Origin: Gnetum montanum
Taxonomy: Eukaryota > Streptophyta > Gnetopsida > Gnetales > Gnetaceae
NCBI GenBank assembly: GCA_015680685.1
Contig: MNCI01022745.1
Coordinates: 34,079 to 55,857, forward strand
Direction: 5' to 3'
DNA length: 21,779 bases
In this document: positions 10,060 through 19,986 of the stretch, in pieces
Numbering within the stretch: position 1 is the stretch's first letter
Layout of the letters: each line of letters opens with the position of its first letter
Program-made: the position numbers and the translations under genes
Notes under the pieces: model-generated
Databases searched by the model: none
Seen by the model: the letters and a program-made list of their open reading frames with translations, nothing else
What the model was told of the DNA's origin: nothing

Positions 10060-10195
10060 TAATAGTTGGGATGTCCTAAAATCATGTGGCATGTCTTGAC
10101 TAGGATGTCTCAGGTCTAGCTGGGACATTCTAAATGTAGTTGGGATATCTCACCTGCAACTGGGATATCTCACCTACAATTCGGATGTCTTACTT
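10060..10195. repeat. U3 motif array in the 3' LTR, about seven units
   Basis: Units of about 18-22 bases start GGGATGTCC, GGCATGTCT, GGATGTCTC, GGACATTCT, GGGATATCT (twice, each followed by CACCT) and GGATGTCTT. The sister LTR at 11705-11845 carries fewer units, so the array length has changed since the element inserted. Confidence 0.6.
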
Positions 10196-10387
10196 TCTAG
10201 GAAAAACCACAAAAATTCTCATTCTAATACCTAAAATCTTTGAACATCTCCAAACAAGTCCGCATGGCCCCTAGAACCTCCTAAACCCATTAAAATACTT
10301 TCAAAGCATTACAAAACTAGCTAAAACTCTAGGAAAATATCCCATCATTCCAGAGATGTTACATTAGCTTTATTGATGTCCACATCA

Positions 10388-10403
10388 GCACCTTCCTCTT
10401 TCA
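10388..10403 (-). other. Polypurine tract beside the 3' LTR
   Basis: On the minus strand TGAAAGAGGAAGGTGC runs directly into the LTR start TGATGTGG. This is the expected place and composition for the plus-strand primer of an LTR retrotransposon. It identifies 8646-10387 as the 3' rather than the 5' LTR. Confidence 0.6.
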
Positions 10404-10807
10404 AAAGAATCTTGATTTTCATACAAGAGGCCTTTACACTTTGGATAGATATTGCCCTCTCGTGTAGGCCATAATTTACACACAAGCCAAAGCACAACAC
10501 ACATGAAATGGTTAGAACTCATAACATTTTGTCTCTACCATCCAAAACATATTTGACAAACACATAAAAACATACAACAAAATGTATGCATGACGCACAT
10601 ACACATATTAGCATAATTTTGTTCTTATATCCCAATGGAGAAATTCATGAAAGAAGAGTGGATATTGTCTTTTTCCTCAAAGGATCTACCATACTTCCAT
10701 CTTGAGAGCACCAAATTCCATGTGTCTATTTCATGACCTATAATAAAAGAAGAGTAAGGAAATGCAAAAGGATTAGGTCTTCTCAAACCAATCTCTCTTC
10801 TTCCATC
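10404..10807. other. Interior of the non-autonomous element, no gene
   Basis: Pyrimidine-rich on the plus strand near 10790-10850, otherwise AT-rich. No pol motifs were recognised on either strand. Confidence 0.45.
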
Positions 10808-11130
10808 CTATTTTCTCTTCTTTTCCTTCTTCTTCTTGGTGTTTGGAAGGCTACCACTTAGCTTTCTTTCACAATTAGCATCACAAGGTGGATTGTCTTC
10901 ATACTTCTCATCCATTTCATAGCCAAGAAAATCAAGGTCATCAATGCAATGAGAGATACTTGAAAGCACCTTTTTTCATTGATCTTTCCTTCATCATACC
11001 TTTCATCTTCTTCCTTTCCTTGAAGGAAAGAAGATATTCTCTCAATTCTTCTTAAAATATCTTTCAAGTTAGTCTTCAGTTCCTCCATATCTCTTGGAAA
11101 ATCTTGAACTATCTTCTTCTTTGTAGACAT
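10808..11130 (-). pseudogene. Gag-like small lysine-rich frame of the non-autonomous element (frameshifted)
   Basis: An ATG at 11130 opens a charged, helix-prone N-terminal part (MSTKKKIVQDFPRDMEELK, then LRRIERISSFLQGKEEDE) that looks coiled-coil forming. Around a run of six T at 10971-10976 (plus strand) the sensible reading moves to another frame. It continues CIDDLDFLGYEMDEKYED, then CDANCERKL, and ends in a basic tail TKKKKEKKRK before TAG at 10808. Its position just inside the 5' LTR is where gag starts. The composition fits a retroelement nucleic-acid-binding protein, but I recognise no family, and no zinc knuckle is seen. Calling it gag is inference from position. The frame break could be real decay or a homopolymer error. 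Confidence 0.5.
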
Positions 11131-11361
11131 AATGTAGAATAACCTAAAAGGTAATTCTCACAAAATTCCATAAGGAAAAGTGAAATTTTTAAGATTTCTA
11201 AAAGAATGAGATAAGAAATACTCAAATCTTAAGAGAAATGAGCATAAGATCTTCAAGCCCTAGCCAGTACAGACCAGTGGGTATACAATTCCATAATTAT
11301 ATTCTGATTCTTGAAAGGTATGACAAACTTAGGAAATAAAGGGAAGTTTTCAAACCCTAGG

Positions 11362-12001
11362 ATGAGTACAACAAGTAGCAATAGAGAATGCATCCAAGCT
11401 TGAGAATTTTGAGTGATTCTTTCCAATTGAGATGAGAATTTATATATGAAAGAAAGCATAAATTTCCAAGCATAGAAAAGAGATTCAATCAAACTTTCAC
11501 ATACTCAATCAAGGCAATCAAACACACACGAGGATGATTATCAAGATACCTTGCAAAGACTTTATCTCTGCTTTTACGTTTCTCTCAACTCCATGGACTC
11601 TCTCTTGACCTAAATAAAGGCTCAAGAAGTCTATTTATATCCTTTCCCGTTATCTCTTCATCTTCCATATTTAAATTTAAAAATTTAAAACTTATAGAAA
11701 ATTATCTGATGTCCATATGGGACGCCTCCGTGGAGAATGGGACATCTTACCCGAAAGTGGTTGTTCATGGCTACGATGTCCTAAATGTGATTTGGATGTC
11801 TTACCTATGGTTGGGACATCTCACCTACAAAGGAAAACTAGAACGATGCTCATTTTGAGGCATGGAACCTTTGGAAACCTCCAAACAAGTCCCCATAGCC
11901 CCCGAAACCTCCTAAATTCATCAAAATAGTCTCAAAACACTCCCAAACATGCCAAAAATTACTGGAAAGATGTTACATTAGCCTGTTTGATATGCACATC
12001 A
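11362..12001 (-). repeat. 5' LTR of the minus-strand element
   Basis: This is the uninterrupted sister of 8646-10387. Its minus-strand start is TGATGTGCATATC at 12001; the inner end near 11362 is approximate. It contains a TATA-like ATAAATAGAC (minus strand, about 11630-11640) and a shorter array of GGACATCTC-type motifs (11705-11845). Divergence from the 3' LTR is obvious by eye, so the insertion is old. Confidence 0.6.
11705..11845. repeat. U3 motif array in the 5' LTR, about five units
   Basis: The units are GGGACGCCTCC, GGGACATCTTAC, CGATGTCCTAA, GGATGTCTTAC and GGGACATCTCAC. It is the counterpart of the longer array at 10060-10195. Confidence 0.55.
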
Positions 12002-12284
12002 AAGTGCAGACAAAATGCAAATAATGTTTTTCTTTTAGAAATTTTTCCTTTTCTTTTTACACCTTATTCAATTCCTTGGTACCCTACATCTATTCAACCG
12101 TATTTATATTACCAAGTTTCTATTTAAGTAATTTTATCTCGTTTTCGCTCACTTTCAAGATATTTCTAGGTTGCGACAACACTAAGATGATGATGAAGAA
12201 GAATATATATTTCTAGATTGTATTGTTATTAGGTTGTATGTAATTTTTATTTTTAACTCTATTTTCCTTTCATACGATATGCAG

Positions 12285-13623
12285 ATACCTACAAACAGAT
12301 TCTCGTGAATATGATAATCTTACTTACATGGATGAAAAAGACTCTATTTTGCACTTGCAAGGAATGAATGAGTTTGTTATTGGAAGGTATTAGCAAGTGT
12401 GCTATGCTTAAATCTCTGTAGCCAAAGTATTCCTATGATTTTTATATCCATCAATTTGGCCTTGTTTGTTGATTGTTGTCCATATTCTCTATTAATCTTA
12501 TAGAAATCTGAATTTGTTCAGCTATTATGTTCCATAGAAACTTCTAGCATTTTGAGACAGCTTGTTTCCTTTTTTATTTAAGAAGAAAATGTAGCAGAAT
12601 GCGACTTTCCATGTGAACTACAATAGTAGATTATAAGGTTTCCAAGAAGCAAACAATATTTGGTCCTTTTTCCAAGGATGTTGCAAACCACTTTTCAATT
12701 AACTCCATGTACGTGTAGTACAAGGCTGGAATATCTACACCCCTTTAACTCCAAACTTTGACATATGTACAACTCCAAACTATTCATTGTTTCTTTCAGT
12801 ATCAATTAATTTTCCCACATTAATTACCAAGTATCAGAGAAAAATAGGGACATGAGTAAGGGTTGAATTTTTGTGACTGAAACTTCTGACACACTCATAG
12901 CATTTTTTTAAAAGTTTGAATGATTTAATAAAAACATAGTTGCTACTTTAGCACATGTTAATTTTTATTTTTAATAATAAGTTTGGAATACACTAATCTA
13001 AAATTTTATTTTACATTCACTAGGATGATTTTCTATTTATGGTACTCAGTTAAGAATTCTTTTTACGTAATTTCTTAAAATCGTATCCATTAGAATTGAA
13101 CTTGTGACTTCAGGATACACCAAAATTAGAGAGGTAGGCAAGAATTTTTATATTCTGTGGATTTAAAGTATTTTATCTTATCTTAGTAGATTTCAATCGG
13201 GAGCTTAGTCATTCTCACTGTCTGGTTGAAAGAAATCATTTGTAAATGTAACTTTTTAAAAAGTATTCATGCATCCATGAAAACAACCATATCTCATTGT
13301 TCATAATTTAAAAGCTAGGAGACTATAAACAATTTTTAGTTATGCATTATTGATACAGCGTCATAGTTGAAACACCAGAAGCATATGAGCTAAAAGGTAT
13401 TACATGCATTAAATATGTAGATGAAGAAGGACTTGCTGATGATATTATTCTATTTGAAATTACTTATCTATAACCAAGTGAAAACCATGTACCTAAGTTC
13501 TCTCTTGATGTAATTGATTTGCAGTTATCAAGGAGTGCTATATAAAATATCTATCTTGGAGGTGGAGGCTTTTCCTGGGTTTCCTCGAGTGAAATTGTAT
13601 CACAAACAGTTAATAACATCTAT
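12285..13623 (+). pseudogene. Relic of an unrecognised multi-exon host gene (three exons visible)
   Basis: Three exon-like blocks line up in phase. Exon i, 12285-12386, follows CGATATGCAG, ends GGAAG/GTATTA, and encodes YLQTDSREYDNLTYMDEKDS then ILHLQGMNEFVIG. Exon ii, 13359-13469, follows TTGATACAG; across a 972-bp intron the frame continues as SVIVETPEAYELKGIT, then KYVDEEGLADDIILFEITYL. Exon iii, 13525-13623, follows GATTTGCAG, ends TCTAT/GTAAGA, and encodes YQGVLYKISILEVEAFPGFP, then RVKLYHKQLITS. The donor after exon ii is ATAACC instead of GTAACC, and without splicing the frame hits TAA at once. Exons upstream of 12285 would lie where the LTR element ends, at 12001. I do not recognise the protein family. 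Intact frames and phases make it more than chance; the broken donor and missing ends make it a relic. Confidence 0.55.
12387..13358. other. Intron-like AT-rich sequence of the relic gene
   Basis: It starts GTATTAG and ends TTGATACAG. No other gene or element was recognised. The ATTGA just before its end (13349-13353) is the right-hand breakpoint of the deletion in the other unit. Confidence 0.5.
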
Positions 13624-13925
13624 GTAAGAACATGCTTGTTTCTTGGCTTAAATTTCAGATTGATGTGATGCTTCTATATCCACCCCACGTTCCTTAGAAC
13701 CAAGAACCAAGATAATTGATATAGCCCATTAATTGCTTGCATAAAAAAAATACATGCTTTTTGGACTTGGTAATAATAGAACATATGTAGGAGGAAGTGC
13801 TATACACAACTAGCTAATAGGGCCAATGAATGATATGTTTTTAGTTGGGAAAACATATATATTTCAGTCAAACTTTTAAAGTTTAAAAGCATGTACTTAT
13901 TAAATATATTGATTGCAACTCTTTT

Positions 13926-13941
13926 AATATATATATATATT
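13926..13941. repeat. (TA)n microsatellite
   Basis: A short perfect TA run, also present at 19453-19467 in the other copy. Confidence 0.7.
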
Positions 13942-14315
13942 TCACAGCAATTATAAATTTTATAATTTTTTTCTTTTATGCATTTATCCTAAGGCTTTTC
14001 AATCTTAGTTTCGGAGACAACTTTTTACTTTCCTGTATTCTTCAATTAATGAAATTGAGGCTTAAATTTATCTTTTTAAGGAAAAAGACGTGCATGATTG
14101 AGTTACAAGTAGCAATTTTCTTGGCTTACATATAGCAATTTTGTTGTAGGTAAATTTTCTTAGAGATCAACCTAAATCACAAATTTTGGATGTTAATAAA
14201 TTTCTATAAATTTAGAAGCAATCATTAATTCAGAATCCATACATTAATATGAAAAAGAAATTACATTATATCTCCCCCTCAACGCTCAGCAGGTGTAAGA
14301 CGTTGCCGCGCATAA

Positions 14316-14321
14316 TTTATT
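14316..14321 (-). terminator. Polyadenylation signal of STIG1 copy 1
   Basis: AATAAA on the minus strand lies about 140 bases after the stop codon at 14460, a normal distance for a plant 3' UTR. The equivalent in copy 2 is at 19843-19848. Confidence 0.5.
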
Positions 14322-14459
14322 GACTACATAATACCATATCCTCCTTATTTTGGGCCTATTGCCTGTAATGCGGAAATATGATTTCAAACACGATAGCGTG
14401 GTCTACATTAACAATGATATGGATGATATCCCACCAGCAGCACAGTTGCCTGATCATGA

Positions 14460-14831
14460 TCACGCATAGGAGCACATGCCATAGACACAGAGAGATCCGC
14501 TGCTGCAGTGATTGCCGCAGCGGCCGCAGTTGTTGACATCATCGGTGAGGTTGGTGCAGACGCCATTGCAGCAGGTGGTTGGAAACTTGCACTTCTCACC
14601 GCACATTCCGCAATTCCTATTATCGGATAAAAGGTCCACACACTTGTTGTGGCAGCATGAGTAGGGTGCACACACGCCAGGATACTTGTTGCATTTCAAA
14701 TGCTTCGCGGAAGGGTATTCCCCAAGCAAGCGGCTCAGAGAAGGCGAGGATGTTGGATTGGGATCAGGGTTGGCCATTGAAGACACTATTGCTACCAAAA
14801 GTGCAACCACAACAATCATCTTTGGCAGCAT
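14460..14831 (-). CDS. STIG1-like secreted cysteine-rich peptide, copy 1 (intact)
   Basis: This is a 123-residue single-exon protein of the plant STIG1 family (stigma-specific protein, Pfam Stig1). Residues 1-20 (MLPKMIVVVALLVAIVSS and on) are a signal peptide. A short Pro/Ser-rich linker follows, then a core with 16 cysteines at 47, 54, 59, 60, 64, 74, 77, 81, 87, 88, 92, 102, 105, 109, 115 and 120. The core has an internal repeat: NCGMCGEKC...CCNGVC (71-92) mirrors NCGRCGNHC...CVYGMC (99-120). Known relatives are extracellular peptides. Tomato STIG1 acts on a pollen receptor kinase, and Arabidopsis GRI is involved in reactive-oxygen and cell-death signalling; this gene's own role is unknown. 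I start at 14831 because the TATA box at 14956-14966 lies upstream of it. The frame is open further upstream to 15119 but crosses that TATA box. This looks like the functional copy: all cysteines are kept and CpG sites are retained. Confidence 0.93.
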   Translation of the reverse strand: MLPKMIVVVALLVAIVSSMANPDPNPTSSPSLSRLLGEYPSAKHLKCNKYPGVCAPYSCCHNKCVDLLSDNRNCGMCGEKCKFPTTCCNGVCTNLTDDVNNCGRCGNHCSSGSLCVYGMCSYA

Positions 14832-14954
14832 TTTGGGAGTTGATGATCTTGAACGTGGATTGGTCTTGCGGATTCCGAGACACTTTATCGGAAGTTGGGA
14901 ATACGAAATCTGGGAGCAGGGGAGCAATGGCAATGCAGAGATGGTGAATTTCAG

Positions 14955-14966
14955 CTTTATATATAG
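14955..14966 (-). promoter_or_regulatory. TATA box of STIG1 copy 1
   Basis: CTATATATAAAG on the minus strand lies about 125-135 bases before the ATG at 14831. That places transcription start near 14930 and gives a 5' UTR of about 100 bases with no upstream ATG seen. The element is conserved in copy 2. Confidence 0.75.
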
Positions 14967-15537
14967 ATGATGCAGTCTGTTTTGCCGAAGGTACAGGAAA
15001 ATGACGTTTGAAATAGGGTTGGGAGGTCTGCTGCTACCACATGGCATCGTTGAACTAGGAAACCTTTCATAACGAGGAACCCCGTTTAGGGAAAAAAGAA
15101 AAGAAGAGAGAATATGCATCGCCAGGTAGGTGCAGGGATGATAATGTCAACCAAAGAAGCTTCTTGCCTGCGTGCAAATGGAAAATGCGTGCAGTGCACC
15201 AGCCCTGCCTGCATCCGAAGAAAACTACGAAGAGAAGCTTGCTACATGAGCACATGAGCAAAGAGATGCATGCAACGATGTGGAAAGAAAAAGTCCAAAT
15301 CAGTGTAATTTCAGCAACATTTTGACAATGATCGCACCCCATGGGCAGATAGCATGCATTGTTAAAAAAGTCAACATCTACTAAACAGATGATTTCATTT
15401 TATGTTATGGTTTGTAGAGTCTGCTGTCTGCAGGGACAGTTAACCACAAATGCCGGTTGAACTTGTTGGTTTTGTGACGTCTGAGAAGTTAGTTTACCGT
15501 AACGTTACCATGAGAAGATGACAGGTTTTTATTTAAA
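14967..15537 (-). promoter_or_regulatory. Upstream region shared by the STIG1 copies
   Basis: The distal part (15201-15537) exists three times in the window (from 1353, 15201 and 20726) and the proximal part twice. Visible short motifs include TGACGT near 15003 and an E-box CATGTG/CACATG near 15040. These are common motifs and no specific regulator is claimed. Confidence 0.4.
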
Positions 15538-15724
15538 TTGGTTTTCCTTACTTCTTTTTATCCTTAAATCAATTTATAAATGCGGCTGATGAAACATTAA
15601 TCTTTTAAAATATTGCATTTTCTTTGTTAAAATCTGGATTACAGTGTATTTCTAGCATTCGTGAATCTCAAGCATTTATCCATCATAAAGATCTATGCCA
15701 TTTGGCCGATGAAATAGTTTATTT

Positions 15725-16201
15725 TCAGGGTATGAAAGGCTTTTCGAGCTTCAGCATTTCAGAAGAATTATGAATAATCAAAGAACCCATCTGCACAGTT
15801 GCATTTGCAACGTCACGAACAAGTAAAAGCAGCAAAATCAATGTTCTACTCTGATCTGCTGGTGCTTGTCCCCGATCCAACAGTAGCTTTTGCAAAACTA
15901 ACGCAAAATCAGCAAAGTCTTGCCTGTAAAACAAGATTGGGAGCTGAGACGGATGGAGCTTCCGCGGCAGGAAAAGAACAATAATGTCAACTCTGAAGCG
16001 TTAAGCATTTGCAAAATGAAGAATACCTGCATCAATGTTTGCTTGCAGAAATGCAGGCATGGAAAGTTGTGACAAGGGCACATGAACAAAGACTTTCATA
16101 CACCAACGTGGAAAACAACCGTAATAATGAAGCAATGCAAAAATTATGGTAGAATTAGCTGTACAATATTTGAAAATTGTATTTTTAATAATGCTATTCA
16201 T
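15725..16201 (-). pseudogene. Exon-like fragments of an unrecognised host gene (right copy)
   Basis: Counterpart of 1877-2353. The acceptor-like TGTTTTACAG becomes TCTTGTTTTACAG-type sequence, followed by QDFADFALVLQKLLL and ending EKPFIP. The second stretch contains PRWCMKVFVHVPLSQLS. Residue-changing differences only were seen in the first stretch, so no selection on that frame is evident. Weak as a gene call. Confidence 0.25.
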
Positions 16202-16209
16202 ACACCTAC

Positions 16210-17138
16210 TTCAAGGTGGATCATATTCATTTGAGATGTTAATTTATAAATGCCTTATCCATGTTGTTTCTCTTTTACTGGAACATGTTCGCTACAATTT
16301 CTCTTCCATTGTTTAACTCAACATTGCACATGAATGAGTCTCTTGACATTGGATTAACTCTAGCATTTTTTTGAGTTTACATTCTAATTGTTGGTTAGCT
16401 CATGATGGAATGAAAATTTAATATCATTATAAACAAAATGATGTATGACTTTTAACTCAAGTAACCAACAAAGTGCGACAGTCAAGTCAAATAATTAACT
16501 CAAGCACTTAGAAAGGGGTAGTTTTCCACTACTCCTCCTTCCACTACCATGTCAACATTTTCAACATTATGAAATAATTATTTTTTTTTTAAAAAAAGGA
16601 AAAGTCCTATGAAAGCCTTACCTTAGCATCATGTGCAAGCATCAACACTAGCAAATCCTTGGTTCAAGTGAACAATGGGATTATTTTTGTTTTCATTCGC
16701 ATATCAAAATGTCATTGCGTTTAACTTTTATTAGATTTTTCCTTTGATATATATTTAAGCATTCTACAATTTATCTTATGATTTGCATATAACCACAATT
16801 CCATATGATTATCGATCCAGAAGAAACCAAAATGGAAACTAAAACTGCAATTTTATTATTTTTGTAGACCCTCTGAATCTGTTGAGCAGTAGACATAAAC
16901 ATGCTATGACTTTTGAAAATATTATTAAAAAAACACCATGTTTTCTTGTTAATATTTTGAATAAATCATCCAAATTTGAAACAATAATCTCGCATGCATT
17001 TTTAATGTGCTCCATTACAGAACATTGGGCTTAAATGTGGTATTTATCTTTTATGCTGTTTGTATTGCATAGTTGGCATATTCCTTCTTCACGATGAATT
17101 TTGAGCCATCTACTTGACCCAACTTCAGATGATGAGAT
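16210..17138. other. Non-coding AT-rich stretch within the duplicated block
   Basis: Same content as 2360-3291. No gene or element termini were recognised. Confidence 0.5.
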
Positions 17139-18885
17139 ACAACTAGAGAAGATGAGGATGCTTGTCCATCAGCATACCCATCATAACAGCTAGATAATGT
17201 CCCGATAGCGACAAAGCATGAGAAGGATGAAATATTCTTAAGAGACTTTTCTCAAGTGGGAGGAGAAGAAAAGATTAATATTCATGATTTTTCCTGCAAT
17301 ATAGTGATGCCTTGAGTATGACTGGAATCAGCAATATCTTACATACAAACCCAAACAATGAGCAAACCACTTTAGCTACTTTTTAGCGGCACTTTAACTA
17401 CCTCTCATAACCATCTGAACTATTTCTCACAACCATTGTTACATCAATATCTTTGTAAAAGTTTGTTTGTTTGTTTTCTAGTTTGGCTTTGGCCTTTGAT
17501 TTGGTTCCTTGTTTTTCCTTGTTTAATTTTTCATTTTTTTTATGATCCTATTTTATGTTTTTATAGCTTCTATAACATTTCCCTAGCATGATTAAGAAGA
17601 CTTAGGCTACCTATGCTAAGCAACTTACTATAGTATGTGATCAAGCTAGCCTAACTAGGTTAGCATGATTAAGGAAGCCTAACTAGGTTGACATGATTAA
17701 GATAGCATAATCAGGATGACATAATCAACTTCACTTAATGAAGCTTGCATGACATGCGACACGCTCAAGTTGTCTTTACTAAGCTTGCATGATCATTCAT
17801 GTTTAACCAAGTTGGTGTACTCATTGTGAAGTAACCATGTTGGTGTGATCAAGTTGGCTAAACCAGGCTAGCAAGAAAGAATACAAAAAAAGTATTGAAC
17901 AAAAGAAATCTTCAGTAAAAAATTAGAAAGAAATCTAGCGAAAATACTGGGAGAAATAAAATATAAAGACAAAATTATAGAAGAGTACGTTGGGAACAAG
18001 CCACAGTTGCAAGAAGGGAGGGAAAAGAAAAGAAGCAAAAACAAAAATGCTAAAAAGTAAATAAGATTATGATCTTATAGCTAGCCTCTTAACCAAAATT
18101 ATTAATCTCTACGATCCGCATCGAAAAGGCTCACCCAAGCAATAAGATTTCAATTTCCATTTCATATATATTTATATGTAGCATTATCATTGACTCGATC
18201 TAACATGGTAACCCTTTCAACCAAATAGGTGATTTGAACGTAATGTTAACCATGTCTACTATCATGCCCGAAACTAACATTCTATCTATAAAACTCTTAT
18301 CTACTACATCTGTTAATACTTTCTAAGATAGGGAGCACCAGGAATCCTACAAGAGAGTCATGTACATGAACAACAAATCCAAGAAGTGTAGAAACGTTAA
18401 ATGCATCCTCAAGATAATTTTTATTGCTGAATATGATTTTTGGATATATTTTCCATAATGCAGTTATATCTTACATGCAGCAATTGTCTATCTACTGCAT
18501 CCAATTTGGCAAATCTTGGACCAAACTGCTCAAAGTCTGAAAGGCCTGAATCAAACTTTTATAGGACCCTAGAGGTAGAAATCCTGAATGCCCATCTTGA
18601 TGTAATTACAAATGAATTAGTATGGCACATATGTCATTCTATCAATTCTATGTGATTACATATTGATTAGAACTCAAGAGGGCTAGCCATGGTTAGTTTA
18701 ATGATGAGTGATGGTACAATGCAAGTTTTAGCGAGTACTCACAGAGTTTTAGGTTTTCAAAAGAAAAAGGTCCACTTGCAACCCACAAGATTCAAGATGA
18801 AATTTTGACTATTTTAAAGGGTTGTAAATGGTGAAAATTTAAAATGACATAGGTTGACCTGAGTTTTGACTGAGTCTTTCATTGA
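17139..18885. repeat. Duplicated block, right copy, second part
   Basis: This is the counterpart of 5061-7001, without the extra 195-bp stretch and N. It ends at ATTGA (18881-18885), then continues with sequence matching 13354 onward, so 6352 bases present in the left unit are missing here. Confidence 0.93.
17588..17878. repeat. Degenerate minisatellite, unit about 27-30 bp (right copy)
   Basis: Counterpart of 5508-5800, with the same number of units by eye and scattered substitutions. Confidence 0.55.
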
Positions 18886-18890
18886 TACAG

Positions 18891-19150
18891 CGTCAATAGT
18901 TGAAACACCAGAAGCATATGAGCTAAAAGGTATTACATGCATTAAATATGAAGAAGGACTTGCTGATGATATTATTCTATTTGAAATTACTTATCTATAA
19001 CCAAGTGAAAACCATGTACCTAAGTTCTCTCTTGATGTAATTGATTTGCAGTTATCAAGGAGTGCTATATAAAATATCTATCTTGGAGGTGGAGGCTTTT
19101 CCTGGGTTTCCTCAAGTGAAATTGTATCACAAACAGTTAATAACATCTAT
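18891..19150 (+). pseudogene. Relic exons ii and iii, right copy (more decayed)
   Basis: 18891-18996 and 19052-19150 match the relic exons at 13359-13469 and 13525-13623. An extra A (CGTCAATAG instead of CGTCATAG) shifts the frame to an early TGA. Six bases (GTAGAT) are also lost from the KYVDEEG stretch. The same ATAACC replaces the expected donor. Exon i is absent because it lies in the deleted segment. Confidence 0.55.
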
Positions 19151-19842
19151 GTAAGAACATGCTTGTTTCTTGGCTTAAATTTCAGATTGATGTGATCCTT
19201 ATATATCCACCCCACGTTCCTTAGAACCAAGAACCAAGATAATTTATATAGCCCATTAATTGCTTGCATAAAAAAAATACATGCTTTTTGGACTTGGTAA
19301 TAATAGAACATATGTAGGAGGAAGTGCTATACACAACTAGCTAATAGGGCCAATGAATGATATGTTTTTAGTTAGGAAAACATATATATTTCAGTCAAAC
19401 TTTTAAAGTTTAAAAGCATGTACTTATTAAATATATTGATTGCAACTCTTTTAATATATATATATATTTCACAGCAATTATAAATTTTATAATTTTTTTC
19501 TTTTATGCATTTATCCTAAGGCTTTTCAATCTTAGTTTCGGAGACAACTTTTTACTTTCCTGTATTCCTCACTTAATGAAATTGAGGCTTAAATTTATCT
19601 TTTTAAGGAAAAAGACGTGCGTGATTGAGTTACAAGTAGCAATTTTCTTGGCTTACATATAGTAATTTTGTTGTAGGTAAATTTTCTTAGAGATCAACCT
19701 AAATCACAAATTTTGGATGTTAATAAATTTCTATAAATTTAGAAGCAATCATTAATTCAGAATCCATACATTAATATGAAAAATAAATTACATTATATCT
19801 CCCCCTCAACACTCAACAGGTGTAAGACGTTGTCGCGCATAA

Positions 19843-19848
19843 TTTATT
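19843..19848 (-). terminator. Polyadenylation signal of STIG1 copy 2
   Basis: AATAAA on the minus strand, about 140 bases after the stop codon at 19987, as in copy 1. Confidence 0.5.
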
Positions 19849-19986
19849 GACTAAATAATACCATATCCTCCTTATTTTGGGCCTATTGCCTGTAATGCGG
19901 AAATATGATTTCAAACATGATAGCGTGGTCTACATTAACAATGATATGGATGATATCCCACCAGCAGCACAGTTGCCTGATCATGA

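Larger units (their letters stand above)
8646..10387 (-). repeat. 3' LTR of the minus-strand element, split by a nested insertion
   Basis: 8740-9089 aligns with 11430-11745, sharing GAATTTACATATGAAAGGAA-type sequence, CAATCAAACACACAC, GTCTATTTATATCC and ATGTCCATATGGGAC. 10043-10387 aligns with 11746-12001, sharing CTCCAAACAAGTCC, CCTCCTAAA, GATGTTACATTAGC and CACATCA. Removing 9090-10042 and one 5-bp flank restores collinearity with the other LTR. The minus-strand start is at 10387 (TGATGTGG). The left end is placed at TGATGTAGGAC (8646) only because it mirrors the other terminus, and is approximate. Confidence 0.6.
8646..12001 (-). mobile_element. Non-autonomous LTR retrotransposon, minus orientation, with a nested solo LTR
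   Basis: Two diverged direct copies of one LTR bound a short interior of about 1 kb. Read on the minus strand the order is 5' LTR (about 12001 to 11362), interior with a small lysine-rich frame (11130 to 10808), purine-rich tract beside 10388, and 3' LTR (10387 to about 8646). Both LTRs start TGATGTG on the minus strand, and both contain a TATA-like ATAAATAGAC and a U3 array of GGACATCTC-type motifs. No protease, reverse transcriptase, RNase H or integrase is present, so the element must have depended on another's enzymes or has lost its pol. The outer left edge and target-site duplication were not resolved. The 3' LTR is split by a later solo LTR. Confidence 0.65.
13354..15200. repeat. Duplicated block carrying STIG1 copy 1
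   Basis: This block is collinear with 18886-20725 and homology continues into 15201-15537 versus 20726-21061. Differences are about 1-1.5% over 13354-14280 and about 3% over the gene and proximal promoter. In the latter part many are CpG here and TpG or CpA in the other copy. Confidence 0.92.
15201..17138. repeat. Duplicated block, right copy, first part
   Basis: This is the counterpart of 1353-3291. At 17138/17139 it switches directly from sequence matching 3291 to sequence matching 5061. At several sites where the left copy has TG or CA, this copy keeps CG (15228, 15332, 15479, 15499), so the left orphan copy has lost CpGs. Confidence 0.93.

Noticed and set aside
14579-14970. Plus-strand frames opposite STIG1 (122 and 94 codons; also 20106-20497)
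   Set aside because: They are antisense shadows of the cysteine-rich coding sequence with no independent signals.
14460-15119. Longer 219-residue frame extending STIG1 copy 1 upstream
   Set aside because: The extra N-terminal part lies across the TATA box and would bury the signal peptide inside the protein. Copy 2 does not preserve the same extension.
15067-15342. 91-codon minus-strand frame upstream of STIG1, repeated at 20592-20867
   Set aside because: It lies in the promoter region, has no recognised domain, and is explained by the duplicated DNA.
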